A DNA stretch of 64,000 bases from JBAZLV01 sp964586075 (GTDB lineage Bacteria > Nitrospirota > UBA9217), in the NCBI GenBank assembly GCA_964586075.1, contig CAZPGZ010000015.1:16681-80680 (forward strand), in the 5' to 3' direction. Below the pieces are notes generated by a model. That model made no database searches and was not told where the DNA came from. It was given only the letters and a program-made list of their open reading frames with translations. Position numbers and translations under genes: made by a program. The number at the start of each line of letters is the position of its first letter. The first letter of the stretch is position 1. Below, one piece after another: positions 34,170 through 43,091 of the stretch.

Positions 34170-35060
34170 ATGGATTTAAACGATCTGAATTTGAACCAAC
34201 TGAGAATTTTTCACACGGTGGCACGGTTGCTGAGTTTTACCGGCGCATCCAGAGAGCTGCATCTTACGCAGCCGGGAATCAGCATGCACATCAAAGAACT
34301 CGAAAAGCATTATAAAACGAGACTTTTTGACAGACTTGGCAAAAAAATCGTTCTTACGCAGGCAGGGACAATTCTATTCAAAGCAACGGAAAATATCCTC
34401 GGTCTGGTAAACGAGGCAAAAATAAAAATAGATGATTTGCAGGGCCTTACCAGCGGCACCCTGAACATCGGTGCAAGCACCACTATCGGCACCTACATTC
34501 TTCCCGAACTGCTCGTAAAATTCAGACACGCGCATCCCAATATTGAAATAGCAATGGATATATCGTTGAGCCAGGAAGTCGTTGAGAAGGTGCTGAACAA
34601 TAACATTGAAATCGGTTTTGTCGGTCATTGCGCACAGGAAAAAAAACTGCTGGTAAAACCCTTTGCAAAAGACCCGATGGTCTTGATCGTCGCGGCCAAG
34701 CATCCGTGGGCGAGACGCAGACAACCGGTGCGCCTCCAGGATCTTTCCGACCAGCCCATTCTTCTGGCACGGCGGGGATCAGGGACGCGGGCCATCATGG
34801 AGCGTTTGTTTGCCAGACAGCAAATTTCCCCAAAAAATCTCATGGAATTAGGCACGGTGGAAGGCGTCAAAAAAGCGGTCGAAATAGACTTGGGAATCTC
34901 CATTATTTCAAAGTATGTCGTGGCACGGGAGCTGGCCGCGGGATTGCTCAAAACAGTCGCCATGAGCGACGTAGACCTCAACCGCGACCTGTACCTGCTG
35001 TACCATAAGAACCGATATTTGTCCGGTGCAGCCAGGGCTTTTCTTGCCCTGCTGCCGTAA
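34170..35060 (+). CDS. LysR-family transcriptional regulator
   Basis: A 296-residue activator/repressor. The N-terminal winged helix has LNLNQLRIFHTVARLLSFTGAS and LTQPGISMHIKELEKHYKTRLFDRLGK, the typical LysR HTH. The effector domain (about 90-296) follows the periplasmic-binding fold (STTIGTYILPELLVKFRHAHPNIEIAM, then PILLARRGSGTRAIMERLF). It resembles the CysB/CbbR-like group. It is followed 20 bases later by the NupC gene, so it probably co-transcribes with, and may regulate, that transporter. Its effector is unknown. No ribosome site is visible before the ATG. Confidence 0.92.
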   Translation: MDLNDLNLNQLRIFHTVARLLSFTGASRELHLTQPGISMHIKELEKHYKTRLFDRLGKKIVLTQAGTILFKATENILGLVNEAKIKIDDLQGLTSGTLNIGASTTIGTYILPELLVKFRHAHPNIEIAMDISLSQEVVEKVLNNNIEIGFVGHCAQEKKLLVKPFAKDPMVLIVAAKHPWARRRQPVRLQDLSDQPILLARRGSGTRAIMERLFARQQISPKNLMELGTVEGVKKAVEIDLGISIISKYVVARELAAGLLKTVAMSDVDLNRDLYLLYHKNRYLSGAARAFLALLP

Positions 35061-35080
35061 TCGGCGACAAGGAGCGCGTC

Positions 35081-36322
35081 ATGTTTTTTCAGGGCCTTTT
35101 CGGCATCTTACTCTTTCTCGCCATTGCCTGGCTGGTGAGCGAAAACAGGAAAAAAGTGAACGTGAAGTCGATCCTGATCGGGGTCGCCCTGCAATTCATC
35201 ATTGCCGTCATTCTTCTTTTTGTTCCCTTTTTCAGAAGCATCTTTCTTTTGCTGAATAATGTGGTCCTGGTCCTGGAAGCTGCAACAAAGGCCGGAACGT
35301 CCTTTGTATTCGGCTATATAGGCGGAGGCACCCCACCGTTTCTGCTCCAGGAACCCGGCGCGAATTTCATCCTGGCGTTTCAAGCTCTTCCGCTTGTTCT
35401 GGTTATCGGTGCGCTTTCCGCGCTGCTCTTTTACTGGCGCGTTCTGCCCTATATCGTGAAAGGCTTTTCTTTCATCCTCCAGAAAACCATGAACATCGGC
35501 GGCGCGCTCGGCCTCGGTGCCTCGACCACGATTTTTCTCGGCATGGTGGAATCACCGCTTCTGATAAAGCCTTATCTTTCGAAAATGACCCGGAGTGAAC
35601 TCTTCTCGCTCATGACCGTGGGCATGGCCTGCATTGCCGGGACGGTAATGATTCTGTACGCAACGTTTTTGAACGGTGTGATCCCCGATCCGCTCGGACA
35701 TATTCTGGTTGCGTCCTTTATTCACGTTGCCGCCGCCATCACCATCGCTAGGATCATGGTTCCCGAGACGGAGGAAGAAACATCAAGTAACATTGTCCCC
35801 CGGCATACGGCGACGGGCTCGATGGACGCCATTGTGAAGGGAACCATGGATGGTCTTCACCTGCTCCTGAACATCGTGGCAATGCTGCTGGTCATGGTCT
35901 CGCTCATCTATCTTGCGAACCAGCTGACCGGACTTCTTCCGGATGTGAATGGACACCCGCTGACCCTCCAACGCATCCTCGGCTGGATCATGGCGCCCAT
36001 CGTGTGGCTCTTCGGCATTCCCTGGCAGCAGGCCCAGACGGCAGGAAATCTCATGGGTACGAAAACCATTTTGAATGAACTGCTCGCATTCCTCGACCTT
36101 GCAAAGCTTCCGGCTGATGCTCTCGATGCACGCAGCAGGCTCATCATGACATACGCACTCTCCAGCTTTGCAAATTTTGGAAGCCTGGGCATTCTTATCG
36201 GCGGGCTCGGCACTCTTGCGCCTGAGCGGAGGGATGAAGTGGTGGGCCTCGGCATCAGAGCCATTGTCGCAGGCACTCTTGCTACCTGCATGACCGGAGC
36301 GGTCATCGGGATTCTTGTCTAA
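35081..36322 (+). CDS. Concentrative nucleoside transporter (NupC/CNT family)
   Basis: A 413-residue inner-membrane carrier with about ten helices. CNT motifs are visible: FQALPLVLVIGALSALLFYW, the GASTTIFLGMVESPLLIKPYL hairpin near residues 145-165, and SFANFGSLGILIGGLGTLAPERR toward the end, where the conserved substrate and Na+/H+ residues sit. It imports nucleosides with a cation gradient. It starts 20 bases after the LysR gene. The ppnP nucleoside phosphorylase at 2 kb could act on its substrates, although that gene is unlinked. Confidence 0.93.
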   Translation: MFFQGLFGILLFLAIAWLVSENRKKVNVKSILIGVALQFIIAVILLFVPFFRSIFLLLNNVVLVLEAATKAGTSFVFGYIGGGTPPFLLQEPGANFILAFQALPLVLVIGALSALLFYWRVLPYIVKGFSFILQKTMNIGGALGLGASTTIFLGMVESPLLIKPYLSKMTRSELFSLMTVGMACIAGTVMILYATFLNGVIPDPLGHILVASFIHVAAAITIARIMVPETEEETSSNIVPRHTATGSMDAIVKGTMDGLHLLLNIVAMLLVMVSLIYLANQLTGLLPDVNGHPLTLQRILGWIMAPIVWLFGIPWQQAQTAGNLMGTKTILNELLAFLDLAKLPADALDARSRLIMTYALSSFANFGSLGILIGGLGTLAPERRDEVVGLGIRAIVAGTLATCMTGAVIGILV

Positions 36323-36377
36323 ATAACCGTTCCAGAATTCACAAAAAACGAAGCGAGTACCATATCTTGGAATAAAA

Positions 36378-36398
36378 AAGCCTTATTATTTGGGGCTT
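36378..36398 (-). terminator. Intrinsic terminator for the TPR gene
   Basis: On the minus strand a 5-bp stem (AAGCC/GGCTT) encloses an 11-base loop and is followed by TTTTTT and TATT. It lies between the convergent NupC and TPR genes. Confidence 0.65.
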
Positions 36399-36425
36399 GA
36401 ATGGGTTGAACCAGTTGTAAAACCG

Positions 36426-36977
36426 CTACTTCCCAGCCATGATTTTTTTATAGCAGGATGTATTCCGAATGTTGTTAAGGTCCGGGTCCGCCTTAATATC
36501 TCCCCATTTATTAAAACCTGCGTCGAGAGATTGCTGAAGCCATTTGCATGCTTCGGTAGGATTGTTCTTAATTGAATACAGACAGGCCAGATTATAGTAT
36601 GGGCTACTATATTTTCGGTTCAACTTGATTGCCTTCTTGTAATCCGCGATAGCCTGATCATATTGTTTTTTTCTCGCGTAGGCGTTGCCGCGATTATCGT
36701 AGCACATGTAATAGGTGGGGTTCAGCTTGGCTGTTTTATTATAGTCAGCGATAGCCTGATCGTATTTCCCTTTTGCCAGATAAGCATTTCCCCGGTTATA
36801 GTAAGATATGGATATATCTTTGACTTTATCAACGCCATTAATCTGCTGCGTGCAGGCTTTAATTTGCCTGTCATATTCTTGTTTATTACCGTACTCATAG
36901 CACCAGTCCGTAGCAAAACCGGCTGAAGTGAAAAAAATCACAAAAACTACTGTGAACAGCATCCGTACGCTTTTCAT
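36426..36977 (-). CDS. Exported TPR-repeat protein
   Basis: A 183-residue protein with a Sec signal (hydrophobic about 5-20, cleavage near GFA-TD) followed by three tetratricopeptide repeats of the pattern YYNRGNAYLAKGKYDQAIADYNK. A final half-repeat and two cysteines near the C-terminus follow. TPR arrays bind peptides or partner proteins; the partner is unknown. It lies downstream of the exported protein gene at 37.1 kb on the same strand (82-base gap). Confidence 0.85.
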   Translation of the reverse strand: MKSVRMLFTVVFVIFFTSAGFATDWCYEYGNKQEYDRQIKACTQQINGVDKVKDISISYYNRGNAYLAKGKYDQAIADYNKTAKLNPTYYMCYDNRGNAYARKKQYDQAIADYKKAIKLNRKYSSPYYNLACLYSIKNNPTEACKWLQQSLDAGFNKWGDIKADPDLNNIRNTSCYKKIMAGK

Positions 36978-37059
36978 GGCATCTCCCTATAGTTAAAAAG
37001 CTTTGTTTACCTGGTTCAAATTTTTTAAAATCGGGGCTTTGATTTCTCTCGCACACAAT

Positions 37060-38166
37060 TTACCGTGCAGGCGTCAGTTGCTCCCAATGCAGATTGGAGC
37101 CGACATTCGGATTATCGCCTGCTTTGTCCGTAACATAATATTCGCCAAGATTGTTGGACCACGCATGACCGTAACCGGAAGGCAGCTCCACTTCCTTGCC
37201 CGCGCGGGAATCATAGTAACGATCAACGCCTCTGATCTGGTCGCTGGTATTTTGCGAAATTTTATCCTGCACCTGCTGCCGCTGTTCCCAGGCGCGCATC
37301 TGGTCTTCCCTCATCTGGCTGCCCGCCTTCGCAATGATGTCTCCCATGCGTCCGATCGCCTTGATTTCCTTGATGCTCTTTTGCGCCAGCATTTCTTTCA
37401 CGTTCACTACTTTTGCGTACCATTTGGGATTGATTTTCAATGAAAAAAGCATCGTTTGGAACGTCTTCGCCCTTGAATCGAGCTTTCCCTTTTCCGCACG
37501 GAATGAAAAAACGTAATCAATGTACCAGTAGTTTATAAAATAGCGGGGTTCCGGATATATGACAAACTGGCTGACGGCCGCGTACAACTCTTCTTCCATG
37601 CGTTTGCCCCGTTCCTGATATCCGACTCTGACTTTGCCGCCCTGAGCAGATGATTTCAGTCCCTGGACTGAATTGCCGGCCGCCAGCCTGGAGAGCTCCG
37701 GAATATTCTTTTCTTTCAGGATGACCAGACCGCTTACATTCTTTCTTGCCTTCGGAATAACCACCTGGGTGAATGCTGCATGCAGGTCTATCGGTTTTGC
37801 CACCAGGGAATTGAAACGCAACGAGCCGGGCGGATTCGTTCTGAGGAACAGCTGGTTGTTGGTCCAAAAATAGGAGCGGGTCGGGAAAAGATTCATTTCT
37901 TCCGGTCCGGACGGGTTGTAAAACCGGAACCGGGACTGGGCCGGCAATGCTGGATTTTTCGACCAGGTTATTGCCCCTTCCACTCGCCATCCCTTGGGAA
38001 CAAGCAGCCGGAAGGCCTCCATGCCTGTCATGGGGTCCGTATATTTGTATGTCACGAATCTTTCCAGCGCAAGCGCGTCTTGCTGGTGATAGAGCATGAC
38101 GACATTTACAAGAACCAGGAAGCCGAAAACAGCAAAAAATCGTAGTACCCTACGGAAAAAAATCAT
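37060..38166 (-). CDS. Membrane-anchored or exported protein with conserved C-terminal domain
   Basis: A 368-residue protein starting at an ATG with GGGGAGG upstream; 70 further in-frame residues are not used. An N-terminal hydrophobic segment (about 8-28) acts as signal or anchor. The middle has a MEAFRLLVPKGWRVEGAITW start resembling PsbP/Mog1-like or stress-protein folds. The C-terminus ends with the pattern YYDSRAGKEVELPSGYGHAW...GEYYVTDKAGDNPNVGS...W, which recurs at the C-termini of many uncharacterised bacterial exported proteins. Function is unknown. Confidence 0.65.
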   Translation of the reverse strand: MIFFRRVLRFFAVFGFLVLVNVVMLYHQQDALALERFVTYKYTDPMTGMEAFRLLVPKGWRVEGAITWSKNPALPAQSRFRFYNPSGPEEMNLFPTRSYFWTNNQLFLRTNPPGSLRFNSLVAKPIDLHAAFTQVVIPKARKNVSGLVILKEKNIPELSRLAAGNSVQGLKSSAQGGKVRVGYQERGKRMEEELYAAVSQFVIYPEPRYFINYWYIDYVFSFRAEKGKLDSRAKTFQTMLFSLKINPKWYAKVVNVKEMLAQKSIKEIKAIGRMGDIIAKAGSQMREDQMRAWEQRQQVQDKISQNTSDQIRGVDRYYDSRAGKEVELPSGYGHAWSNNLGEYYVTDKAGDNPNVGSNLHWEQLTPAR

Positions 38167-38265
38167 AATGTATTGCCTCCCCTGGATACGTTTGTTATGA
38201 ACAGTACTGTTACGAGTCGAGTGTAGTGTTTGTTTGATGAGCAGGTTTTTTGAAATCCGGCAAAT

Positions 38266-38309
38266 GGTATCATATTCTTTATGGCGAGTCAAAAAAGCTT
38301 TATGATACC
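38266..38309. repeat. 9-bp inverted repeat at the end of the MBL gene
   Basis: GGTATCATA (38266-38274) and TATGATACC (38301-38309) are exact inverted copies 26 bases apart. The second copy includes the MBL-hydrolase stop codon. It lies upstream of the exported protein gene and could be an operator or mRNA hairpin. Confidence 0.5.
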
Positions 38310-39079
38310 GTAAAAACGTCCGTGGCCTGATACCGGTCCGCAACATAAAGGGGTATGTTGCCGGCCAGGACTTCATGGTGGGTCCGCAGGGCGATATCGG
38401 GGTGGTTGTTCTGCTCGGAAAGATGCGCCAGGCATGCCCACTGCAGGCGCTGCGCCTTAACTGCGCGATGCAGTATTTCAGCGGCGTCTCTGTTGGAAAG
38501 ATGTCCGCGGGGTCCTTCGATACGCCGCTTCAGATAGGCAGGATAGGGTCCTGCCGCAAGCATGGCAGGATCGTAATTGCTCTCAAGAAAAACTGCGTCC
38601 AGCGATGAGACAATGCTGATAAGATCTTTAAAAATATGTCCCAGATCAGTCAGAACACCCAAACGCTTTGCACCCGATTCAATGATGAACACCGAGCCGT
38701 CCGCGCCGTCGTGCGGCGTGGGAATGGCATGCACCTGAACATTGCCGAATCTGAGCTTGTCATTCGACCGAAAATGGCGCACATCGTGCAATTTTCCAAG
38801 GTTGCAGCGCGAGGAAGCTGCAGCAAGCGTAGCCGGTGTTGCGTAAAGGGGCAGGCCATATTTCCGCTGATACACGCCTGCGTGCCGGATGTGGTCGCCG
38901 TGGTCGTGTGAAATAATAACAGCATCCACTTCACGGATGTTTTTCCCGTGGGCCGCAAGCCGCTCTTCAGCCTGCACCCCGGTGATCCCTGCGTCGAACA
39001 GCAGCTTCACACCGTTCGCCTCGACAAAGATGCAGTTTCCGTTGCTGCCTGACTGAAGGGAAATGGCAATCATGTTCAT
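38300..39079 (-). CDS. Metallo-beta-lactamase-fold hydrolase (YycJ/WalJ-like)
   Basis: A 259-residue binuclear-metal hydrolase. The metal-binding SHDHGDH (57-63) is followed by PTPHDGADGS, GVLTDLGH, LESNYDP and CLAHLSEQNNHP, the layout of the YycJ/WalJ branch (5'-3' DNA exonuclease-like or cell-wall coordination proteins). The enzyme is cytoplasmic. The start is M1 (39079) or M3; the intergenic space to the divergent trmJ holds no better choice. Its substrate is not evident from the sequence. Confidence 0.85.
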   Translation of the reverse strand: MNMIAISLQSGSNGNCIFVEANGVKLLFDAGITGVQAEERLAAHGKNIREVDAVIISHDHGDHIRHAGVYQRKYGLPLYATPATLAAASSRCNLGKLHDVRHFRSNDKLRFGNVQVHAIPTPHDGADGSVFIIESGAKRLGVLTDLGHIFKDLISIVSSLDAVFLESNYDPAMLAAGPYPAYLKRRIEGPRGHLSNRDAAEILHRAVKAQRLQWACLAHLSEQNNHPDIALRTHHEVLAGNIPLYVADRYQATDVFTVS

Positions 39080-39186
39080 ACCGGGCGTACTGTAACAGCC
39101 ATTGCTGCATATGTCAACCGCGAAATCATCACCTGACGAGTGTAGTCCTCACGTTGCAGGGCATTGTGCGATACAGAAAAATATTC

Positions 39187-39215
39187 TTGAGGATGCTTAA
39201 GCCATCCCTTATAAT
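39187..39215 (+). promoter_or_regulatory. Predicted sigma70-type promoter of trmJ
   Basis: TTGAGG (39187-39192), 17 bases, perfect TATAAT (39210-39215). A start near 39222 would leave only about 11 bases before the ATG and no Shine-Dalgarno site, giving a nearly leaderless message. Confidence 0.6.
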
Positions 39216-39232
39216 AGGCATGGTGTACACTC

Positions 39233-39955
39233 ATGCTGCAACTTGACTCGATCAGCATCGTCCTCGTGGACACAAAAACATCCGCCAACATCGGTGCAGT
39301 GGCACGATGCATGATGAACATGGGTCTCGTGCACCTTGCGCTGGTCCGGCCGCCCGCGAATTTTTTACAGAAAGCCTCAAAACTTGCAGCCGGGTCGGAC
39401 ACGATTCTGGAGCAGGCAAAAATTTTCCCCTCGCTTAAGGATGCGGTGGCGGATTGCGGTCTGGTGCTCGGCACATCGCGCCATAAAGGCCGTTTAAGAA
39501 AAAATATTCTTGCGCCCCAGGATGCCGCACGTGAAATCATTTCAATCCTGCCCCGTAACAGGGTCGCTGTGGTCTTCGGAAACGAAGTAAACGGTCTGAC
39601 CCGTAAGGACATCGCCTGCTGCCATGAATTAATATCCATTCCTTCGTCGGACGGATTTCCTTCGCTCAACCTTTCTCATGCGGTCATGATCATTGCGTAT
39701 GAATTATTTCGGGCCGCACAAGAGCTGCACCCGCTCTCAGCCTCCGAACTTGCGACATCCGAAGCAACCGACGCATTCTATCACCAGCTGCAGAAGACCC
39801 TTCTGGACATCGGCTTTCTCGACCGCGATCAACCGGAGAGAATGATGCTTACGATACGGCAGATATTCGGAAGAGCGCGGTTGACCAAACGCGACGTCTC
39901 CGTTCTGAGAGGCATTCTTACGGCTGTAGACGGGTTGTATCGCCGTCAAAATTAA
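39233..39955 (+). CDS. trmJ: tRNA (cytidine/uridine-2'-O-)-methyltransferase, TrmJ family
   Basis: A 240-residue SPOUT-fold methyltransferase that methylates the ribose of tRNA position 32. Family segments are SIVLVDTKTSANIGAVARCM near the N-terminus, VVFGNEVNGLT (the SAM knot), and SIPSSDGFPSLNLSHAVMII with the conserved Asn in NLSHA. The C-terminal helical extension after residue 165 is typical of TrmJ. It probably stands alone under its own promoter. Another member of the TrmH group is possible but less likely. Confidence 0.9.
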   Translation: MLQLDSISIVLVDTKTSANIGAVARCMMNMGLVHLALVRPPANFLQKASKLAAGSDTILEQAKIFPSLKDAVADCGLVLGTSRHKGRLRKNILAPQDAAREIISILPRNRVAVVFGNEVNGLTRKDIACCHELISIPSSDGFPSLNLSHAVMIIAYELFRAAQELHPLSASELATSEATDAFYHQLQKTLLDIGFLDRDQPERMMLTIRQIFGRARLTKRDVSVLRGILTAVDGLYRRQN

Positions 39956-40016
39956 GATAGCATGCAGTCAAGGTTTAGCAGGTTTTTGCGCAAATGCCGC
40001 TTTCAGGAGGGACGGT

Positions 40017-40517
40017 ATGAAAAGAATGTATCTGTTTTTTGTGTTTGCTTTTCTACTGGGGGGAATTGAGATGCTCTACTTCTATCCGCTGCTTCCCGAC
40101 CGCATGGCGGTCCATTTCAGTGCAGCCGGCGCGGCGGATGGCTGGGGTCCGAAAAATCATTTTTTCATGACCATGGAAACGGTTTATGCCGTCCTGCTGC
40201 TTCTCTTCGGCGCCCTGCCGCTGCTTCTCCGGCGGCTGCCCGAGTCCCTGATAAATCTGCCGAACAAGAATTACTGGCTCGCGCCGGAACGCAAAGAACA
40301 GACCATGGACCGGTTGATGGGCCAACTCCTGTTCGTAGGGGCCATGGCCCTGCTTTTAATGGACTGCGTGCTTTACCTGAGTTTTACAGCGAATTTTTCC
40401 ACTCGGCCTTTCCTGCGGCCGGAATTGCTATGGGGCATCATTGCCGTATTCTTTACGGCCAGTATTGCCTGGACTGTTTATTTGATACGAAGTTTCCGGC
40501 TGCCGAAAAACCCCTGA
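40017..40517 (+). CDS. DUF1648-domain membrane protein
   Basis: A 166-residue membrane protein with four hydrophobic helices (about 5-22, 57-72, 100-118 and 140-157). The segment LPDRMAVHFSAAGAADGWGPK near the N-terminus is the DUF1648 signature, shared with SdpI-type immunity and signalling proteins. The ribosome site GGAGGGAC precedes the ATG. It lies 61 bases after trmJ on the same strand and convergent to ftsZ. Function is unknown. Confidence 0.85.
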   Translation: MKRMYLFFVFAFLLGGIEMLYFYPLLPDRMAVHFSAAGAADGWGPKNHFFMTMETVYAVLLLLFGALPLLLRRLPESLINLPNKNYWLAPERKEQTMDRLMGQLLFVGAMALLLMDCVLYLSFTANFSTRPFLRPELLWGIIAVFFTASIAWTVYLIRSFRLPKNP

Positions 40518-40523
40518 TTCTCA

Positions 40524-40546
40524 GGCATCGCTGATTTGCTGATGCC
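40524..40546 (-). terminator. Hairpin between DUF1648 and ftsZ genes
   Basis: GGCATC (40524-40529) and GATGCC (40541-40546) can pair; on the minus strand a T-rich stretch follows about 12 bases later. It is the only candidate for ending the long dcw transcript here and is weak. Confidence 0.3.
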
Positions 40547-40554
40547 CGACGCTT

Positions 40555-41781
40555 CTAATCCGCCTGCCGCCGTAAAAACGTCGGTTTGTCCAGGTCCTCA
40601 CCGTCGATACCGAGCGTTTCATTTTTAAAATCGAATGATTCTTGTTTGCGCTTCGGCTTGTCAACGACCTTCATGAATTCCTTGAGGCTTACCGGCCGTT
40701 TTACGCGCTCCCGGATACCTTCCTCGTCAAAGCCAGTCGCTATCACGGTGACCATGACTTCCTCGCTCATCACCGGATTAATCACCGCCCCGAAAATGAT
40801 GTTCGCACCGGGATCAACCTCATCCTTGATAATGGCGGAAGCTTCATTCAGTTCATAAATCCCCATGTCATTTCCGCCCGTGATATTAATCAAGACCGCG
40901 CGGGCTCCTTTGATGGAGCCGTCTTCCAGCAAGGGGCTGGCTATCGCCTTTTGCGCCGCATCCATGGCCCTGGTTTCTCCCCTGCCGATGCCGGTGCCCA
41001 TCACGGACCTGCCCCGGTTGGACATCACGGTTTTGACGTCCGCAAAATCCACATTCACGTATCCCGGCACCATCACCACATCGGAAATTCCTTTGACGGC
41101 CTGGCCGAGCACGTCATCGGCAAGCTTGAAGGAGTCGAGCAGTGTCGTCCTTTTTTCCGCGAGATTCAGGAGGCGTTCATTCGGGATCACAATAAGAGCG
41201 TCCACATTCTTCTTCAATTCCGCAATGCCCTCTTCCGCCTTGTGCATCCGCGTTATTCCTTCGAAGCTGAAGGGTTTCGTGACAATACCGACGGTAAGGG
41301 CGCCTGCTTCGCGCGCGAGGTTCGCAATAATGGGAGCCGCCCCGGTGCCCGTGCCGCCGCCCATGCCCGCAGTTATAAAAACCATGTCCGCGCCGCTGAC
41401 GGCGGACGTGATTTTGTCCGCGTCTTCGAGCGCAGCAGACCGTCCGATTTCAGGGTTGGCTCCGGCACCCCGGCCGCACGTAAGCCTTGACCCGATCTGC
41501 AGCTTGATCGGCGCACGTGCAAGTTCGAGCGCCTGCATATCGGTGTTCGCTATGATGAACTGCACCCCCTTGATGTTCGACTGAATCATGCTGTTCACGG
41601 CGTTGCTTCCCCCGCCTCCGACACCGATCACTTTAATGACCGCAGGCAGTTTCTCTTCTTCGAACTGAAACATCCCTTTTGCCCTCCCTTCTTCGCGTGC
41701 CCCGCTTTCTTGAGTACCTGTATCGGAACCTTTCACAAAATCCATGATATCCTGGAACTTCATCTCTAGATTGTCATCCAT
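40555..41781 (-). CDS. ftsZ: Cell division GTPase FtsZ
   Basis: The tubulin homologue that polymerises into the Z ring. Core motifs are VIGVGGGGSNAVNSM, the GTP signature FITAGMGGGTGTGAAP and the T7 loop VNVDFADVKTVM. The C-terminus ends with a conserved tail (DEDLDKPTFLRRQAD) that binds FtsA and others. The full frame gives 408 residues from ATG 41781, with a 36-residue acidic N-terminal extension. A second ATG at 41673 starts at the usual MFQFEEE and has an AAGGGAGGG ribosome site, so it may be the real or an additional start. It is the last gene of the dcw cluster. Confidence 0.95.
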   Translation of the reverse strand: MDDNLEMKFQDIMDFVKGSDTGTQESGAREEGRAKGMFQFEEEKLPAVIKVIGVGGGGSNAVNSMIQSNIKGVQFIIANTDMQALELARAPIKLQIGSRLTCGRGAGANPEIGRSAALEDADKITSAVSGADMVFITAGMGGGTGTGAAPIIANLAREAGALTVGIVTKPFSFEGITRMHKAEEGIAELKKNVDALIVIPNERLLNLAEKRTTLLDSFKLADDVLGQAVKGISDVVMVPGYVNVDFADVKTVMSNRGRSVMGTGIGRGETRAMDAAQKAIASPLLEDGSIKGARAVLINITGGNDMGIYELNEASAIIKDEVDPGANIIFGAVINPVMSEEVMVTVIATGFDEEGIRERVKRPVSLKEFMKVVDKPKRKQESFDFKNETLGIDGEDLDKPTFLRRQAD

Positions 41782-41812
41782 GAATTTTCCCTTTCATTCC
41801 ACAATTCCGGGT

Positions 41813-43033
41813 TCAGATATATTCCCCCAGCCACTTCCAGAATTTATTCAATGGTCCGCCGCTTTTAAATGTACGCGGTGTTTCTTCCGTGTTTTCCGCG
41901 CCCCACAAGACAAGACCAACGCCCGTGGCATAAATGGGGCTGTTCACCACGTCCATCAATCCTCCTATGTTTCTCGGGGTGCCCCGTCTGATGGGAAGGC
42001 CGAGATACCGCTCAGCAGCGTCCTGTGCTCCCTCCATAAGAGCCGTCCCGCCCGTAAGCACGACACCCGACGCGAACATGTCTTCGAACCCGGTCTTTTT
42101 CAGCCGTTGCTGTACCATGCCGAAAAGCTCCTCAACGCGCGGCTCAATAATTTCACACAGGATCTGGCGCGAAAGAAGACGGGGAGGCCTGCCTCCCACG
42201 CTCGGGACATCCAACGTCTCTTCATGCTTGACCAGCGAGGAGAGCGCACACCCATACTTGACTTTAATTTTTTCCGCTTCTGATGCCGGTGTTCGCAGGC
42301 CGATTGCAATATCGTTCGTCAGATGGTTGCCGCCGATGGGCAATACCTCCGTATGCCAGAGGCTGCCTTCCAGGAAAAATGCTACGTCCGTTGTCCCGCC
42401 GCCGATGTCCACAACCACCACGCCCAGTTCCTGTTCTTCGGCTGTCAACACAGCCTTGCTCGATGCGAGCGGCTGCAGGACCAGGTCATTCACGGTCAAT
42501 CCGGCACGCGAGCAGCTTTTGATGATGTTCTGTATGGCGGTCACGGCACCAGTGATGATATGAACCTTCACATCAAGCCTCGTTCCCGACATGCCGAGGG
42601 GTTCCTTGATGCCGTCCTGGTCATCAATGATGAATTCCTGCGGAAGCACATGCAGAATCTGCTGGTCCATGGGGATGTTTACGGCGCGGGCCCCGTCGAT
42701 AGCACGGGCGACATCGGTCGGTCCCACCTCTTTGTTCTTGATGGCCGCCACCCCACGCGAGTTAATGCCTTTAATATGACCACCCGAGATCCCCACAAAA
42801 ACCGAATTGATCTCGACACCCGCCATAAGTTCGGCCTCGTGCACCGCCTTTTTTATTGATTCGACCGTGCTGTCGATGTTCACGACCACACCCTTTTTGA
42901 GGCCGTGTGAAGGGCTGATGCCGATCCCGATGATGTCGACCTGCCCGCCGTCTTTTACCATTCCCACGATGGCACAGACCTTCGTTGTTCCCAGATCCAG
43001 GCCCACAATCACATTGTCCATTTTTTTTGCCAC
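41813..43033 (-). CDS. ftsA: Cell division protein FtsA (actin-like ATPase)
   Basis: A 406-residue actin-fold protein anchoring FtsZ to the membrane. It has the ATP loops VGLDLGTTKVCAIVG and VDIGGGTTDVAFF, the SHS2-like domain 1C, and a C-terminal amphipathic tail (LNKFWKWLGEYI). The GTG at 43033, with a GGGGG ribosome site, is chosen; ATG 43021 four codons later lacks one. It is followed by ftsZ after 31 bases and preceded by ftsQ at 58 bases. Confidence 0.95.
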   Translation of the reverse strand: MAKKMDNVIVGLDLGTTKVCAIVGMVKDGGQVDIIGIGISPSHGLKKGVVVNIDSTVESIKKAVHEAELMAGVEINSVFVGISGGHIKGINSRGVAAIKNKEVGPTDVARAIDGARAVNIPMDQQILHVLPQEFIIDDQDGIKEPLGMSGTRLDVKVHIITGAVTAIQNIIKSCSRAGLTVNDLVLQPLASSKAVLTAEEQELGVVVVDIGGGTTDVAFFLEGSLWHTEVLPIGGNHLTNDIAIGLRTPASEAEKIKVKYGCALSSLVKHEETLDVPSVGGRPPRLLSRQILCEIIEPRVEELFGMVQQRLKKTGFEDMFASGVVLTGGTALMEGAQDAAERYLGLPIRRGTPRNIGGLMDVVNSPIYATGVGLVLWGAENTEETPRTFKSGGPLNKFWKWLGEYI

Positions 43034-43091
43034 AACACACCCCCGTTAGGAAACCTCTTCCGGCAAAGAGAGCCGGACTGAGAATGGCTCA

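Noticed and set aside
40642..41490. 282-codon plus-strand frame over ftsZ
   Set aside because: Antisense to a clear ftsZ; basic and His/Arg-rich with no ribosome site, typical of a shadow frame.
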